Both the position numbers and the translations under genes were made by a program. The notes beneath the pieces are model-generated. The model worked only from the letters and a program-made list of their open reading frames with translations. It made no database searches and was not told the origin of the DNA. From an uncultured Cytophagales bacterium (GTDB lineage Bacteria > Bacteroidota > Bacteroidia > Cytophagales > Thermonemataceae), in NCBI GenBank assembly GCA_937911505.1, contig CALEMF010000048.1, forward strand, positions 1 through 64,000: a DNA stretch of 64,000 bases, written 5' to 3'. Below are positions 46,513 to 55,086 of the stretch, one piece after another. Each line of letters begins with the position of its first letter. Positions within the stretch are counted from its first letter, which is position 1.

Positions 46513-47112
46513 TTACTTTTCTGGTGAATAGGGCATAGCAGATTTGTGAACAACGATTCGTAGTTTATTATCCTTATCTTTTACGTAACCTAGCGTATAT
46601 TCTACTTTTACTTCGTCGCCTTCGGTAGTAGTAAAGTAATAGTTACCCATTGCTACTGCCATATTGCAACTGTTATTGATGATGCCGCTATTTTCCCAAC
46701 GGACGTTTGTCCAAGGTTTTATAGCAAACCCTTTGTCTTCTGGGTAAGTTTCATTACCACCTACAAAGTAGGAGAGTGCGCCATCAAAGCTTCCACGGAA
46801 TTGATCGACTGAAGCCAAGGTTGGCTTAAACAATACCGAGCTAAGGTCGTAGCCGTATAAGTCTTGTATATGTTCCATAGCAGCTTGTTTATAATCGCCT
46901 TTATCAGTGTAAACCTTTCCTATTTTGACGATACCTTCTCCCCACTCTTCTTGCGCCTTGATAACCTCTGCTTCTGTGATACATTCTGAAGAGTAAAGGG
47001 CAATGGTGTTCCCCTCTTTATTGTCAGTAGTTTCTTTTTCTTGTGGTGGTTGTTGTGTGCAGGATGCTGCAATAAATAGTAGTGAGATAAAAAAAAATGT
47101 GAGTGGTCTCAT
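46513..47112 (-). CDS. Lipoprotein, possible NTF2/SnoaL-like fold
   Basis: 199 residues. Lipoprotein signal peptide ending in a lipobox (LFIAASC, Cys at about residue 18), then an acidic/polar linker. The core has ECITEAEVIKAQEEWGEGIV, KQAAMEHIQDLYGYDLSSV, FVGGNETYPEDKGFAIKPW, and YYFTTTEGDEVKVEYTLGYV. The alternating helix and strand pattern, with WGEGIVKIG near the start, suggests an NTF2/SnoaL-like fold; the family is uncertain. It is likely anchored in the periplasm and has no identifiable partner nearby. Just inside the left edge of the immunity island. Confidence 0.6.
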   Translation of the reverse strand: MRPLTFFFISLLFIAASCTQQPPQEKETTDNKEGNTIALYSSECITEAEVIKAQEEWGEGIVKIGKVYTDKGDYKQAAMEHIQDLYGYDLSSVLFKPTLASVDQFRGSFDGALSYFVGGNETYPEDKGFAIKPWTNVRWENSGIINNSCNMAVAMGNYYFTTTEGDEVKVEYTLGYVKDKDNKLRIVVHKSAMPYSPEK

Positions 47113-47318
47113 ATGTGTTAGACTTTAAAGTTGTACATGAACTATTTTCAATTATAGAAGCTGTAGCTCTATTTAAAGGTTCACTGTCAACTCTAAAATC
47201 TATTTCTGTTAGTATGGGTAGCTAATCTGTTTTATTGTTTTTATATAGGTAATTATTAGTCAGTAGTTAATTCATAAGGTTTGTTATTGTTAGGGAGCCA
47301 CTTTTTAAATAGTAAGTT
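47113..47318. other. Intergenic region, no gene seen
   Basis: About 200 AT-rich bases between the start of the lipoprotein gene and the 3' remnant of the CxxC gene. No gene or repeat was recognised. Confidence 0.4.
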
Positions 47319-47682
47319 CTAACTTATATAGAAGCCTCCTAAATATGTGCGCTTTAAAAGCAGGGAAATCATCTTGAAGTACGACACATTATGTGGTGCC
47401 TGCATCAAAAAATCTACCATTGAAATCTCAAACCGATACTGCTTCACGTAACGCTATTTTTTGTTTCGTAAAACCCTTTATCTTATTGAAGAGGCCTTCG
47501 GTGATAATCGGTGGGCCGGGGTCTTCTCCGAGCCACTCATTGAACTGATAACTTAAACGATGCTCAGTATTTTCTACTCTTTTGCAAGCATCGCAGGCAA
47601 CTTTCTTCTCTATATGAGTCTTCTGCCCCATTTCACCTTTAACAGGTAAATTATAAAGTGTGAATATCTTAGGGTGGTTCAT
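47319..47682 (-). pseudogene. Probable frameshifted small zinc-ribbon/immunity-like gene
   Basis: The open frame 47682-47428 encodes 84 residues with a CxxC pair (VACDACKRVE) followed by FNEWLGEDPGPPIITEGLFN. This layout (CxxC, then W, then II.EG.....KIKGF) recalls small CxxC-containing immunity-type proteins that end with a GFEFxPV...Y pattern. The frame ends abruptly at LREAVSV, while another frame continues with QYRFEISMVDFLMQAPHNVS and YFKMISLLL to a stop at 47319, giving the missing tail. A single indel near 47435 would join them. The family call is weak; an intact short protein is the alternative. Confidence 0.4.
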
Positions 47683-47846
47683 TCGAATAAATACATAATA
47701 TTACTGATCAAACTATTGGAAGAGGTCTTTTGCCTATTTAAATTTTCTAGCCGTTTTAGTAACTGCTGAGCCATTCTTATCATTGATCAATCAAGTGTAT
47801 CCTGATCTACTGACATTTAGTATGGATTCTCCGATGTATATACGTA

Positions 47847-48395
47847 CTAGATCTTGGTTAAATCCATATTATCAAAATATCTAATTCCGGTAAACCCTTC
47901 CTTATCCAGCGCTTTCTTGAGTGGCTCAGTCACAAATACTATCTCTGGACGATCGAGTAATCTAAAAAGATCCAATTCATATAATTTATCTTCTCGCACC
48001 ACTAGCTTCGTGATTTGGTCAGGTTTGTTTACTTTCTCATATACGGTATAGGTAGACTGCTCGTAATCCATACAGTTCCTAAGTCCGATGATGTTTAATA
48101 ACCAATATTTTTTATCGGCGATAGTTACCTCAATAAAATTGATTGGCTGATGCTTTACATTTTGTTCTATAAATAATCGTAACGGTTCGCTTACGAAATA
48201 TTCTGTAGAGCCTGTTCCTAATAGGTCTGGATATAGCTTTGTCTTATTTTTCAAAACCATTTTACGCAAGTCAACTGAATGCTCTTCTATTCTCTCTCCA
48301 TCAATAATGGCATCAATAACATCCCAAGAATGACCGGTATTTTCGATGTAGGCATGTTTTTCACCAGTGTATGGAGATATTTTGTAAACTTTCAT
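47847..48395 (-). CDS. Imm11/DUF1629-like immunity protein
   Basis: 182 residues, cytoplasmic, no signal peptide. The sequence ends in the pattern typical of Imm11 (DUF1629): LDLFRLLDRPEIVFVTEPLK, then KALDKEGFTGIRYFD, that is, a strand, VS/VT-E-x-L, a helix, and TGhxF. An earlier part has EYFVSEPLRLFIEQNV and YWLLNIIGLRNCMDYEQS. Immunity proteins of this type neutralise toxins from polymorphic secretion systems by direct binding. Short subtype (~185 residues) shared with the genes at 53259 and 56239. No cognate toxin is encoded nearby. Confidence 0.6.
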   Translation of the reverse strand: MKVYKISPYTGEKHAYIENTGHSWDVIDAIIDGERIEEHSVDLRKMVLKNKTKLYPDLLGTGSTEYFVSEPLRLFIEQNVKHQPINFIEVTIADKKYWLLNIIGLRNCMDYEQSTYTVYEKVNKPDQITKLVVREDKLYELDLFRLLDRPEIVFVTEPLKKALDKEGFTGIRYFDNMDLTKI

Positions 48396-48553
48396 ATCAT
48401 TAACCTTAGTTGTATGGTCATTTATAATGACTACTCGTTTCTTATAGGTTATATAACTCGTTTACAGGTCAATAGATAGTTTGCTTTCCTCTAAATATTC
48501 CCTGAGTAAAAAATAAGGTCGGAAGCTAGCGTAGAAGTCTTAGTAACAGAAGC

Positions 48554-49252
48554 TCATATCAGATGTACAATACCTTCTTCAGTTAATTCAACTTTATTCT
48601 CTTTACTAATTCCTGATAAACCACCAATATTTACACGACCATCATTCTTGCGAAATAATTCAGTAAGCTCTCTAAACCAATTGTTAAATATTCTGGTATT
48701 TAATGTGGCCAGCTCGGTATTATCGACCCATTTCTGATTAGGATACAGCTCTTCCGAGATTTTAAATTTTTGGTTTACGACAGGGAAATAAATGTCTGAA
48801 TGTATTTCAACATAAAAATCTAAACGGTTACCATTAAATCCTGAGGACCACATCCAAAGAGGTCCTGTATAACCCATTTCAGTTTTTGAATCCTCAGGAT
48901 CATTTAGTTTCCTAAGTATGGGGCCCATCAAATCTATTGTCCTCTCTATTAATGCGCCTTTTTCATCGTATAAATAAATTTTATAAACGGAATTGTACTT
49001 GAACTGATAGGTCTTTTGATTGATTGCCGTAAAACGAAGTGCTATGATATTCTTTTTTTCGTACTTATTCAGATCATTCATGTATAACTCAATAGGATCA
49101 CCCTTATCTTTACAAATGAGTTTATGAACTACATGCTTTTCGTTGATACGTAATAGTTTTTCCAAGAAAGAGTGGTTATATGAACGCTTAGGGATGGAAA
49201 GTGTATAAGTAGCTCTATTGTAGTCTTCGTTACAACCCCAGTGATTAATCAT
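48554..49252 (-). CDS. Unknown protein in the immunity island
   Basis: 232 residues, not recognised. No signal peptide or membrane helix. Mixed alpha/beta with aromatic-rich stretches such as GPLWMWSSGFNGNRLDFYVEI in the middle and WVDNTELATLNTRIFNNWF near the end. The size, cytoplasmic nature and position among immunity-type genes suggest an immunity protein of a family I cannot name. Isolated by gaps of ~160 and ~190 bases, so probably transcribed from its own promoter. Confidence 0.55.
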   Translation of the reverse strand: MINHWGCNEDYNRATYTLSIPKRSYNHSFLEKLLRINEKHVVHKLICKDKGDPIELYMNDLNKYEKKNIIALRFTAINQKTYQFKYNSVYKIYLYDEKGALIERTIDLMGPILRKLNDPEDSKTEMGYTGPLWMWSSGFNGNRLDFYVEIHSDIYFPVVNQKFKISEELYPNQKWVDNTELATLNTRIFNNWFRELTELFRKNDGRVNIGGLSGISKENKVELTEEGIVHLI

Positions 49253-49445
49253 TTAAATATTTTGTTATTCATTATCAACTTATGTGTGGCTGACCACCTT
49301 GCTTTGACTACTCATTAAGCACCAAGCATAAATGAGTAAGCCTCTCTTTGAGATACAAAAGCCATCTACTATTAAGTTTTACAGCGTAATCTATTGAACA
49401 TATTTATTTCATTTACCTTCTCAAAAGCTGGCAAATCGTTCAGGA

Positions 49446-49847
49446 CTAGGTTTTTATAGCACCTTTTTGCTTATAGTAGCTGAGTAAATAAAAGCCTATG
49501 GCATTTACTCCTGCTATTACCAAACAAGTAGCCATTACCTCCATGGTGTACGTTGAGACAATTTTTTGAATCATTCTTCCACGTTGGCCATCACTCACAA
49601 AAGATAAAAATAGAATACTTAATGTACTACATAAACATACTGATGAAAAAACCCAACCGACCCCAGCGTTGGTGATTTTTTTTCCTAAATAAATCATTAC
49701 TAAATGAATAATAAAACCTACTGAGGTAATAAACACAAATGCTTCACCAAAATTAAGCGAGAAGGGATTAGATACCATATAGGCCATCAATAATGTAATT
49801 ACCAACGTAAGGATCCAATAGCATTTCCAGTAGAATGACTTTTGCAT
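49446..49847 (-). CDS. Small four-helix membrane protein in the immunity island
   Basis: 133 residues with four hydrophobic helices: WILTLVITLLMAYMV, FVFITSVGFIIHLVMIYLG, VFSSVCLCSTLSILFLSFV, and ATCLVIAGVNAIGFYLLSYY. No known domain. It could be a membrane-embedded immunity protein guarding against a pore-forming or membrane-targeting toxin; this is inference from position. Alternatives are a general small membrane protein. The upstream 193-base gap (49253-49445) lies downstream of its stop and shows no gene. Confidence 0.55.
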   Translation of the reverse strand: MQKSFYWKCYWILTLVITLLMAYMVSNPFSLNFGEAFVFITSVGFIIHLVMIYLGKKITNAGVGWVFSSVCLCSTLSILFLSFVSDGQRGRMIQKIVSTYTMEVMATCLVIAGVNAIGFYLLSYYKQKGAIKT

Positions 49848-49848
49848 T

Positions 49849-50061
49849 TCAAAAAGTATGGCTTGAAGTTAACAAGTGTTTTATGTATAAAAAAACAAGG
49901 TCGTTGGTTAAATATTTCTTTATAAATAGTATGCCTAATGAATCGCTATTTATAAACTTAGTAATACCTGTATAGGTAGTAAGAAGCCTGATGATTATTT
50001 TCTTCCCTGTAAAAATATACAGGGGTTCCAAAATTAAGGTGCCAAGCTTTTTATCCTGCAT
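49849..50061 (-). CDS. Short hypothetical frame upstream of the membrane protein gene
   Basis: A 70-codon frame ending one base before the membrane protein gene start. Contains a basic, hydrophobic mix (LYIFTGKKIIIRLLTTY). No recognisable domain. Tight spacing favours a real gene; low complexity of evidence argues for a chance frame. Treat as doubtful. Confidence 0.22.
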   Translation of the reverse strand: MQDKKLGTLILEPLYIFTGKKIIIRLLTTYTGITKFINSDSLGILFIKKYLTNDLVFLYIKHLLTSSHTF

Positions 50062-50078
50062 TCACCTCTTACTAGGGA

Positions 50079-50886
50079 TTAGGGTAAGCGCGTGACTTCC
50101 ACTTTTATTTCCCAACCTTTTTCATAAGCCCTGCTGGTGATACTCAGAATTTCCCAAGGTTACCATCCTCGTACTTCTCTAAAACGATTGTCTTCTGTAG
50201 TATCATAGTATTGTCTATTTTTTTCAAGTGCCTCTTTTAACTGTTTATTGAAAGAATCCTCACTACCAAAGTAGTATGCTTTTAGAAGCTCTTGTCTTGG
50301 CTCATCAATCATTGAAACATAGTTTTTCAACTCAGGATCATAGTTATACTTTTCTTTTGAGCTTATTGTATATTCATTATAAAGTTGCTCACTCGGCTTT
50401 GTTTCGTTTTTTATACATCTTGTAAGTCGGATGGTGTTCATGCTCTCCATAGTTTAAAAACGTACTATTTTCTTCTAGGTTAAGAATTAAGTCAGTTACT
50501 TGTTCGCAGCGACAAATAGAAGCATAGATATACGCACCCATGAGTGTAAATACTTTATCGTAACCTGTGCTTGTGTTAGTGAGTTCGACTTCTTTATCTG
50601 CTACCCAAAGTTTCAGGGGTTTCCCATTGTTATCAAGTGACCTAATATGCCCATAAATACCTTGCATGGCTAGTTTAAAATAGTGTCTTAACGTATCTAG
50701 GTCAGTTCCTCCATCTAACATTTTGAGGGTAAGCCACTTCACACTATTTCTATACAAGTAAAATGGCTTATCTCCTCCCTTATCTTGTGCCACTTTAATC
50801 ATTTCTATTTCTTTAGTCAAAGATCTTTCTAACTCCCCGTGGAAGAATTCTTTGTCGAAATTTTCAAAGCCAATCAAATTATCCAT
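50079..50886 (-). pseudogene. Imm49-like immunity gene, broken by frameshift and stop
   Basis: A paralogue of the intact gene at 52247-53101. The first part (ATG at 50886) reads FENFDKEFFHGELERSL, then LAMQGIYGHIRSLDNNGKP (the intact gene has LLMAMQGIYGHIKTLSNFGK), then AYIYASICRCEQVTDLIL. It hits a stop just past a run of six A, while the next frame continues with LLKAYYFGSEDSFNKQLKEA and NRQYYDTTEDNRFREVRGW. That frame then has an in-frame TAA and the natural C-terminus PWEILSITSRAYEKGWEIKV ends at 50079. One base indel plus one nonsense change, so inactive unless recoded. Confidence 0.78.
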
Positions 50887-51217
50887 TATCAAAAGTATTT
50901 GTCTTTGGATGATATGTCACTTTCATTAATGTAGGCACTTCACGTTCATCTTCTTGAAATAAGTTTGCTATCATTTCAACACTCTCTACTCCTTTATCTA
51001 AAAAATCAAACATACTGTCATCATCAACATTGTACTTCTCACTAGACGCGTCATTTACTTCGTGCGTACCGACTATTTGATCATTAATATTGTAGATTGA
51101 ACAATACATATAGATAGATTTTACCTCTGTACAATTGTTTCCTACATACACAAAGGTATCTTCCACTATGCTAGTAGTTAGTTTCATAAATCGGTTGCCA
51201 AAGGCTTTAACCTTCAT
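50879..51217 (-). CDS. Small unknown protein, candidate immunity protein
   Basis: 112 residues, acidic, no signal peptide. Middle part DDDSMFDFLDKGVESVEMIA; the end TLMKVTYHPKTNTFDNG has the K-x-T-Y-x-P-x-T-x-x-F-D shape seen at the C-terminus of YezG/DUF600-like immunity proteins, but no closer match is seen. Its stop overlaps the start of the Imm49-like pseudogene by 8 bases, so the two formed an operon. Begins 15 bases after a tiny basic frame (51331-51233). Confidence 0.5.
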   Translation of the reverse strand: MKVKAFGNRFMKLTTSIVEDTFVYVGNNCTEVKSIYMYCSIYNINDQIVGTHEVNDASSEKYNVDDDSMFDFLDKGVESVEMIANLFQEDEREVPTLMKVTYHPKTNTFDNG

Positions 51218-51232
51218 TTCATTATCAATTTG

Positions 51233-51331
51233 TTATCTTCTCTTAAAACGCCCTGGTCTATTACACTTGGTTTTAACATCTACCTCTACTCTTTTTACTT
51301 GAGGAAGTTCCTCTGGCTTAATTCTTTTCAT
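51233..51331 (-). CDS. Tiny basic frame upstream of the immunity-type gene
   Basis: 32 codons from an ATG, highly basic (about 12 Lys/Arg), with wording ELPQVKRVEVDVKTKCNRPG. An upstream in-frame extension contains CFCCKK but no start. It ends 15 bases before the next gene on the same strand. It might be a small protein or the 3' end of a lost toxin gene, since toxin C-termini usually sit immediately upstream of their immunity gene. No evidence of expression. Confidence 0.25.
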   Translation of the reverse strand: MKRIKPEELPQVKRVEVDVKTKCNRPGRFKRR

Positions 51332-51454
51332 CTTTTTACAACAAAAACAAGTTATATGTTTTTGAATACTTTACCGATATCAAAAGTCTACCCTCCTTTG
51401 AGACTGCGCGTGTCAAGAGCGGTTTTGTCTCATACTAAATAAGGGTTCTTATTA

Positions 51455-52120
51455 CTACTGATTGATCACTACCGAATAATTGACCTCCTTAAACCTAAAA
51501 CCCGTTATTCCCTCTGTTTCGAGGTGGTTCTTAAGGTTTTCTGAGCAAGAAAGGTGACCTGTGATGCCCAAATGGATGAAATCATAATTATCGTTAACTG
51601 AAACAATTTTTGGATACAGCTTCTCCATTTTCCCACTTTTTAGTAATTCAAGATTTTTTTCTCTGAACTCAATGGCAGATGCTACAGCAACCTCATTTCC
51701 AAATGCCTGCTTAGTGGTGCTGTAGGTGTAGAACTTACTATTTTTGTAGTCGATGAGGTCAAAGGCAGCTTTGTACCAAACAAAGCAATATCTATGGGAC
51801 TGGCCTAAGAAATATACTTTTGCGGGTCGTGATTCGACAAGAGCTAATTTATAGTTGACAATAATTTCATATGCCTTTTGCGATAAAATCATTCCTGACA
51901 TTATGGAAACAAAGCTACTGTTGATGGCATCTGTTAGTTTGGCTCCTTTCTTTAACAAGAAGTGATCAAAATCAGGTAGTTCAGTATTTTCATCCCAGTT
52001 ATTAATTTCCGCGAATTGATCACCGCGTGCTTTCTGGAAATCAACTTTTAATTCCTCGACCTGAGGGTATTTTCCAATAATTCTGGAATCTGTTTCATTG
52101 CGTAGGATAAAATACTTCAT
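51455..52120 (-). CDS. Imm11/DUF1629-like immunity protein (long subtype)
   Basis: 221 residues. Begins MKYFILRNETDSRIIGKYPQ; the middle LLKKGAKLTDAINSSFVS, MSGMILSQKAYEIIVNYKLA and AFDLIDYKNSKFYTYS match the long Imm11-type pattern also found at 53852 and 55285 (K-x-G-A-x-L-T-D, then hxhSpKhpplh, then DYKpSxF). The C-terminus ENLKNHLETEGITGFRFKEV carries the TGhxF motif. Probably binds and neutralises a toxin in the cytoplasm. Standalone with a 126-base upstream gap. Confidence 0.6.
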   Translation of the reverse strand: MKYFILRNETDSRIIGKYPQVEELKVDFQKARGDQFAEINNWDENTELPDFDHFLLKKGAKLTDAINSSFVSIMSGMILSQKAYEIIVNYKLALVESRPAKVYFLGQSHRYCFVWYKAAFDLIDYKNSKFYTYSTTKQAFGNEVAVASAIEFREKNLELLKSGKMEKLYPKIVSVNDNYDFIHLGITGHLSCSENLKNHLETEGITGFRFKEVNYSVVINQ

Positions 52121-52246
52121 TTTTTAAAAGAGGGATTTAATAGTTACACTATACGAGGGTAGTGTCAATCATATTATCCGTTTCTTTGACAATTAATCTT
52201 GCATCGATACAGAGCATAAGCTTTGCTTGTACCTTATTAACCTCGA

Positions 52247-53101
52247 TTACTTATCATAAACGGAGGGTACATTATACTCTCCTGTTACAAACGCCATAGG
52301 AAGGCGTGGGTCATCCACTGTTATTTTCCAGCCTTTATCATAGGCCTTACAGGCTACAAAAATGATTGGCCAAGGTAGCCAATTTATAGAATCCCGGCAG
52401 CGTCCCTCTTCCTCGGTATCATAGTATTCTCTATTTTTATTTAACGCAGTTTCCAGCGATTGATTAAAGGTATTAGCATCGGAAAAGAAATAAGCATGTT
52501 CTAGTGCTATCAGCGGTTTGCTTACATACTCTCTGTACCCTTCTTCTTCGGCGCCTTGTAGTCTATCCAGATTGGCCTTTTGGCAGTGCTCAAAGGACTC
52601 TTCATCAACCTCCTTCTCATTTTTAAAAAACTTTAATATTTTGTAGGCCGATGAGTACTCAAAACGACCCTCTCTAAAAAAAAGGGTTGAATCATCTTGC
52701 GCCATCACTAAATCAATAACGTCTTTATTACGGCAAATACTGGCATTGACATACGCACCCCATAAGTCAAACACGGTATCATAGCTATTTTTTTTGTTTA
52801 CCAATTCCACCTCCTCGCCGTCTATGGGTATTTTGGTAGGCTTACCAAAGTTGGAAAGGGTTTTTATATGGCCATAAATACCTTGCATAGCCATTAGGAG
52901 ATCTTTAGCGATACTTGCTTTACCGTGACTTCCTTCTATATATTTTAGCGTTACCCAGCTTTTGGCATCTATGTACAAATAATACAGTCGATCTCCATTA
53001 TTTTTGGCTAAATGAAGCATTTCGTCTCTGAAGCCTAGTAGGTCTTCATATTCTTCTTTAAAGAAATTTTGGTCAAAGTTTTTAAAATTAATCTGGATCA
53101 T
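52247..53101 (-). CDS. Imm49-like immunity protein
   Basis: 284 residues from the ATG at 53101; an upstream extension of 23 codons is basic and unlike the family, so this start is preferred. Helical, cytoplasmic. Motifs shared with the paralogue at 50079: AMQGIYGHIKTLSNFGKPT, DLWGAYVNASICRNKDVID, LEHAYFFSDANTFNQSLETA, NKNREYYDTEEEGRCRDS, and the final WPIIFVACKAYDKGWKITVD. The pattern of an internal GEEVEL strand and C-terminal A.A.D.G...... resembles Imm49. Assignment is by recognition of pattern, not search. Confidence 0.6.
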   Translation of the reverse strand: MIQINFKNFDQNFFKEEYEDLLGFRDEMLHLAKNNGDRLYYLYIDAKSWVTLKYIEGSHGKASIAKDLLMAMQGIYGHIKTLSNFGKPTKIPIDGEEVELVNKKNSYDTVFDLWGAYVNASICRNKDVIDLVMAQDDSTLFFREGRFEYSSAYKILKFFKNEKEVDEESFEHCQKANLDRLQGAEEEGYREYVSKPLIALEHAYFFSDANTFNQSLETALNKNREYYDTEEEGRCRDSINWLPWPIIFVACKAYDKGWKITVDDPRLPMAFVTGEYNVPSVYDK

Positions 53102-53258
53102 TTCAAATCGTTTATTCAAAGTCGCGCTCAGTGCTTTACCACCTTTAATGAATAGCTTTGTAAAGCGCAACCTTTAATAGCCTGTATAATTGTATGCGAT
53201 ACACTTAAAAAGATGAGAATAGGCACTAAAATATTTCAACTATTAGCCATCCATTGAA

Positions 53259-53825
53259 TCAAATTATTTTAAACTCTCCCAGAGAAATAAAGCTCAGTCC
53301 CGTGATATTATTTTCTTCAATAGCTTGCTTAAACTTTTGATTGACAAAAATGGCTGTTCTTATTGGGGTAATTCTAAATATATTTCTGCGAGAAAGCATT
53401 TCTTCTTTTAAGACTAGCTTGGCTATACTATTAATAACTGTGGAGCCTTCGAAAGTATTATAGACTGAATTTTCTTTATCAAAACAATCCATGTTTTCTA
53501 GGATATTGAAAGCATAGTATTTTTGATTAGCTGGATCGGCAGATTTAAAAACATTTATACCACAAAATTCAAAAAGCTCTTTTTCAAACTGTTGTTCGAG
53601 CAGGTTTTTTAACCTCTCCGACACTATTGGTACGCCTGGATCGTAGAAATCAACCAGCAGTTTTTCATCATTATAGTTTATTCTTATCTCAAAATTATCT
53701 TCATTAGCAAGCGACTTTCCTTTTCTAATCTTAGAAGCAACTTTGGGATCATATTTTATCAGTGAAAAGGGTTTTCTCCCATCTTTGAAGTAATTGTTAA
53801 TAGCATAAAAATCCATCACTTTCAT
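53259..53825 (-). CDS. Imm11/DUF1629-like immunity protein (short subtype)
   Basis: 188 residues. C-terminal part RNIFRITPIRTAIFVNQKFK, then QAIEENNITGLSFISLGEF is the Imm11 end pattern (VN/VS-x-x-h, helix, ITGhxF). Middle has VPIVSERLKNLLEQQF and YYAFNILENMDCFDKENSVY, matching the same positions in the gene at 47847. Followed by no gap problem: the upstream long-subtype gene ends 27 bases before its start, so the two are probably one transcript. Confidence 0.6.
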   Translation of the reverse strand: MKVMDFYAINNYFKDGRKPFSLIKYDPKVASKIRKGKSLANEDNFEIRINYNDEKLLVDFYDPGVPIVSERLKNLLEQQFEKELFEFCGINVFKSADPANQKYYAFNILENMDCFDKENSVYNTFEGSTVINSIAKLVLKEEMLSRRNIFRITPIRTAIFVNQKFKQAIEENNITGLSFISLGEFKII

Positions 53826-53851
53826 AGTGCTTTAGTACGACTGAAAAGAGA

Positions 53852-54511
53852 CTATTGGTTTATAATTTCCCACTTGAGGTCCTTAAACGCAAATCCGACT
53901 AATCTTGACGCTTCAATTTTGTCTTTTACTCTTTGACTTATAATAATATAAGGATTGTACGGAAACCTAAAAAGGTCAAAAGCCTCAGTTAATACAAGTT
54001 TAGTAGGAACAATAGTCTTACCCTTTGAACCTTCTTTAGCTAACACTTCATTAACCTTTTCCAAATCACTACTTGTATTTATCTCAACTTCTCCGTCACT
54101 CAGATTTAGCAACTCGCTTTTGATCTCAAAAACGGAATGTTTATAATCATAGATACCAATGGAAGGCTTTATTCTCATGTAGTAATAATCGTGACCAATA
54201 TCATCTTCGGAATAAACTGTCGCAGAAAAGAATGAGGTATTGCTAAGCGTAAATGCCCAGAAAAGGTTTTTTGCCTGATTGCTAATCAGAAAGCCATTTA
54301 ATACAGAAAAAAACCTTACCGTTAGAGAGTCAGTTAGGGCAGCTCCGCTATCTAGTAAAAAACTGTCCATATTCGGTAACTCTTCATCCTTGAGAGTGCT
54401 CAAATAACCAAACTTATCGGTATCTTTCACAGCCTCTTTTATTTCTTTAATTTGAGGAAATGTTCCAATTACGTCAAGTCTTGTTAGCCTTACCAAAGAA
54501 TAGTACCTCAT
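53852..54511 (-). CDS. Imm11/DUF1629-like immunity protein (long subtype)
   Basis: 219 residues. Begins MRYYSLVRLTRLDVIGTFPQ, parallel to the 51455 gene; shares LDSGAALTDSLTVRFFSVL, NGFLISNQAKNLFWAFTLSN, and IGIYDYKHSVFEIKS. C-terminus ISQRVKDKIEASRLVGFAFK has the family's SxxhKxxh....hGhxF. It is preceded, 53 bases upstream, by the full-length XRE regulator gene and followed by a short-subtype immunity gene, giving an XRE-imm-imm operon (54960-53259). Confidence 0.6.
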   Translation of the reverse strand: MRYYSLVRLTRLDVIGTFPQIKEIKEAVKDTDKFGYLSTLKDEELPNMDSFLLDSGAALTDSLTVRFFSVLNGFLISNQAKNLFWAFTLSNTSFFSATVYSEDDIGHDYYYMRIKPSIGIYDYKHSVFEIKSELLNLSDGEVEINTSSDLEKVNEVLAKEGSKGKTIVPTKLVLTEAFDLFRFPYNPYIIISQRVKDKIEASRLVGFAFKDLKWEIINQ

Positions 54512-54564
54512 ATGTTTATCTGCTTATTCGACTATTTGGCAGAGGAGAGATATCAGCCTCTCCC

Positions 54565-54960
54565 TTACCCCTTCATTTTACTACTTATCTCTCTAATGAT
54601 AGCCATCAGTTCTGCACGCTCCTTACGCATCTCTGCTAGTTCTGCTTTTAGCAGCTCGATTACCTCGGAGGCGGCATGATAATGAACATCTCCGTTTGTA
54701 TAACCGGTGTTACTATTACAATGATCATTGGTATTGGTAGTATTGAAGTTAATTTGCTTTTCGACACCTAATAGGTCAGTAACGGTTGTTTCGAACAGCT
54801 CTGCTAACTGCTCTAGTCGCTCTATGGTAAAGCTTTTCGTTTGGTTTGCCTCTATTTTGCTGTAGGCATTTTGGGAAATGCCTAGCTCTTCTGCTACAAA
54901 TTCTTGGCTATAGTTGAGTCTTAGCCGATGTTTTTTGATGTTGTCGCCTAGTACATTCAT
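54565..54960 (-). CDS. XRE-family transcriptional regulator
   Basis: 131 residues. Helix-turn-helix at ~8-62: IKKHRLRLNYSQEFVAEELG, then ISQNAYSKIEANQTKSFTIE and RLEQLAELFETTVTDLLG. A polar linker follows, then a C-terminal coiled coil (EVIELLKAELAEMRKERAEL) likely for oligomerisation. Its first ~35 codons and upstream DNA are identical to the second XRE gene at 56805-57065. Lies at the head of the XRE-immunity-immunity operon, suggesting control of immunity gene expression. Repeat copy 3 sits 38 bases upstream of its start. Confidence 0.88.
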   Translation of the reverse strand: MNVLGDNIKKHRLRLNYSQEFVAEELGISQNAYSKIEANQTKSFTIERLEQLAELFETTVTDLLGVEKQINFNTTNTNDHCNSNTGYTNGDVHYHAASEVIELLKAELAEMRKERAELMAIIREISSKMKG

Positions 54961-55086
54961 TTGAGGGAGCGTTTATTGGTATAATATCTAATAGTATACT
55001 TAAAAACTAAATTCTGTATAGTTCACAGGCTGCAAAGTACTTACTACTTGTGCTTCTATTTATCTTCTGTTCATTTTTTGACTTCG
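54851..55086. repeat. 236-bp exact direct repeat, left copy (XRE 5' end and leader)
   Basis: Identical by eye, base for base, to 56956-57191 (offset 2105). It covers the first ~36 codons of the XRE gene, its leader, and the left part of the dispersed repeat up to TTTTTTGACTTCG, where the two copies diverge. Lower but clear similarity extends further into the XRE gene. Confidence 0.92.

Noticed and set aside
51230-51442. 70-codon plus-strand frame opposite the tiny basic frame
   Set aside because: Runs against the local gene direction, no recognisable domain, and no supporting spacing or start signal.
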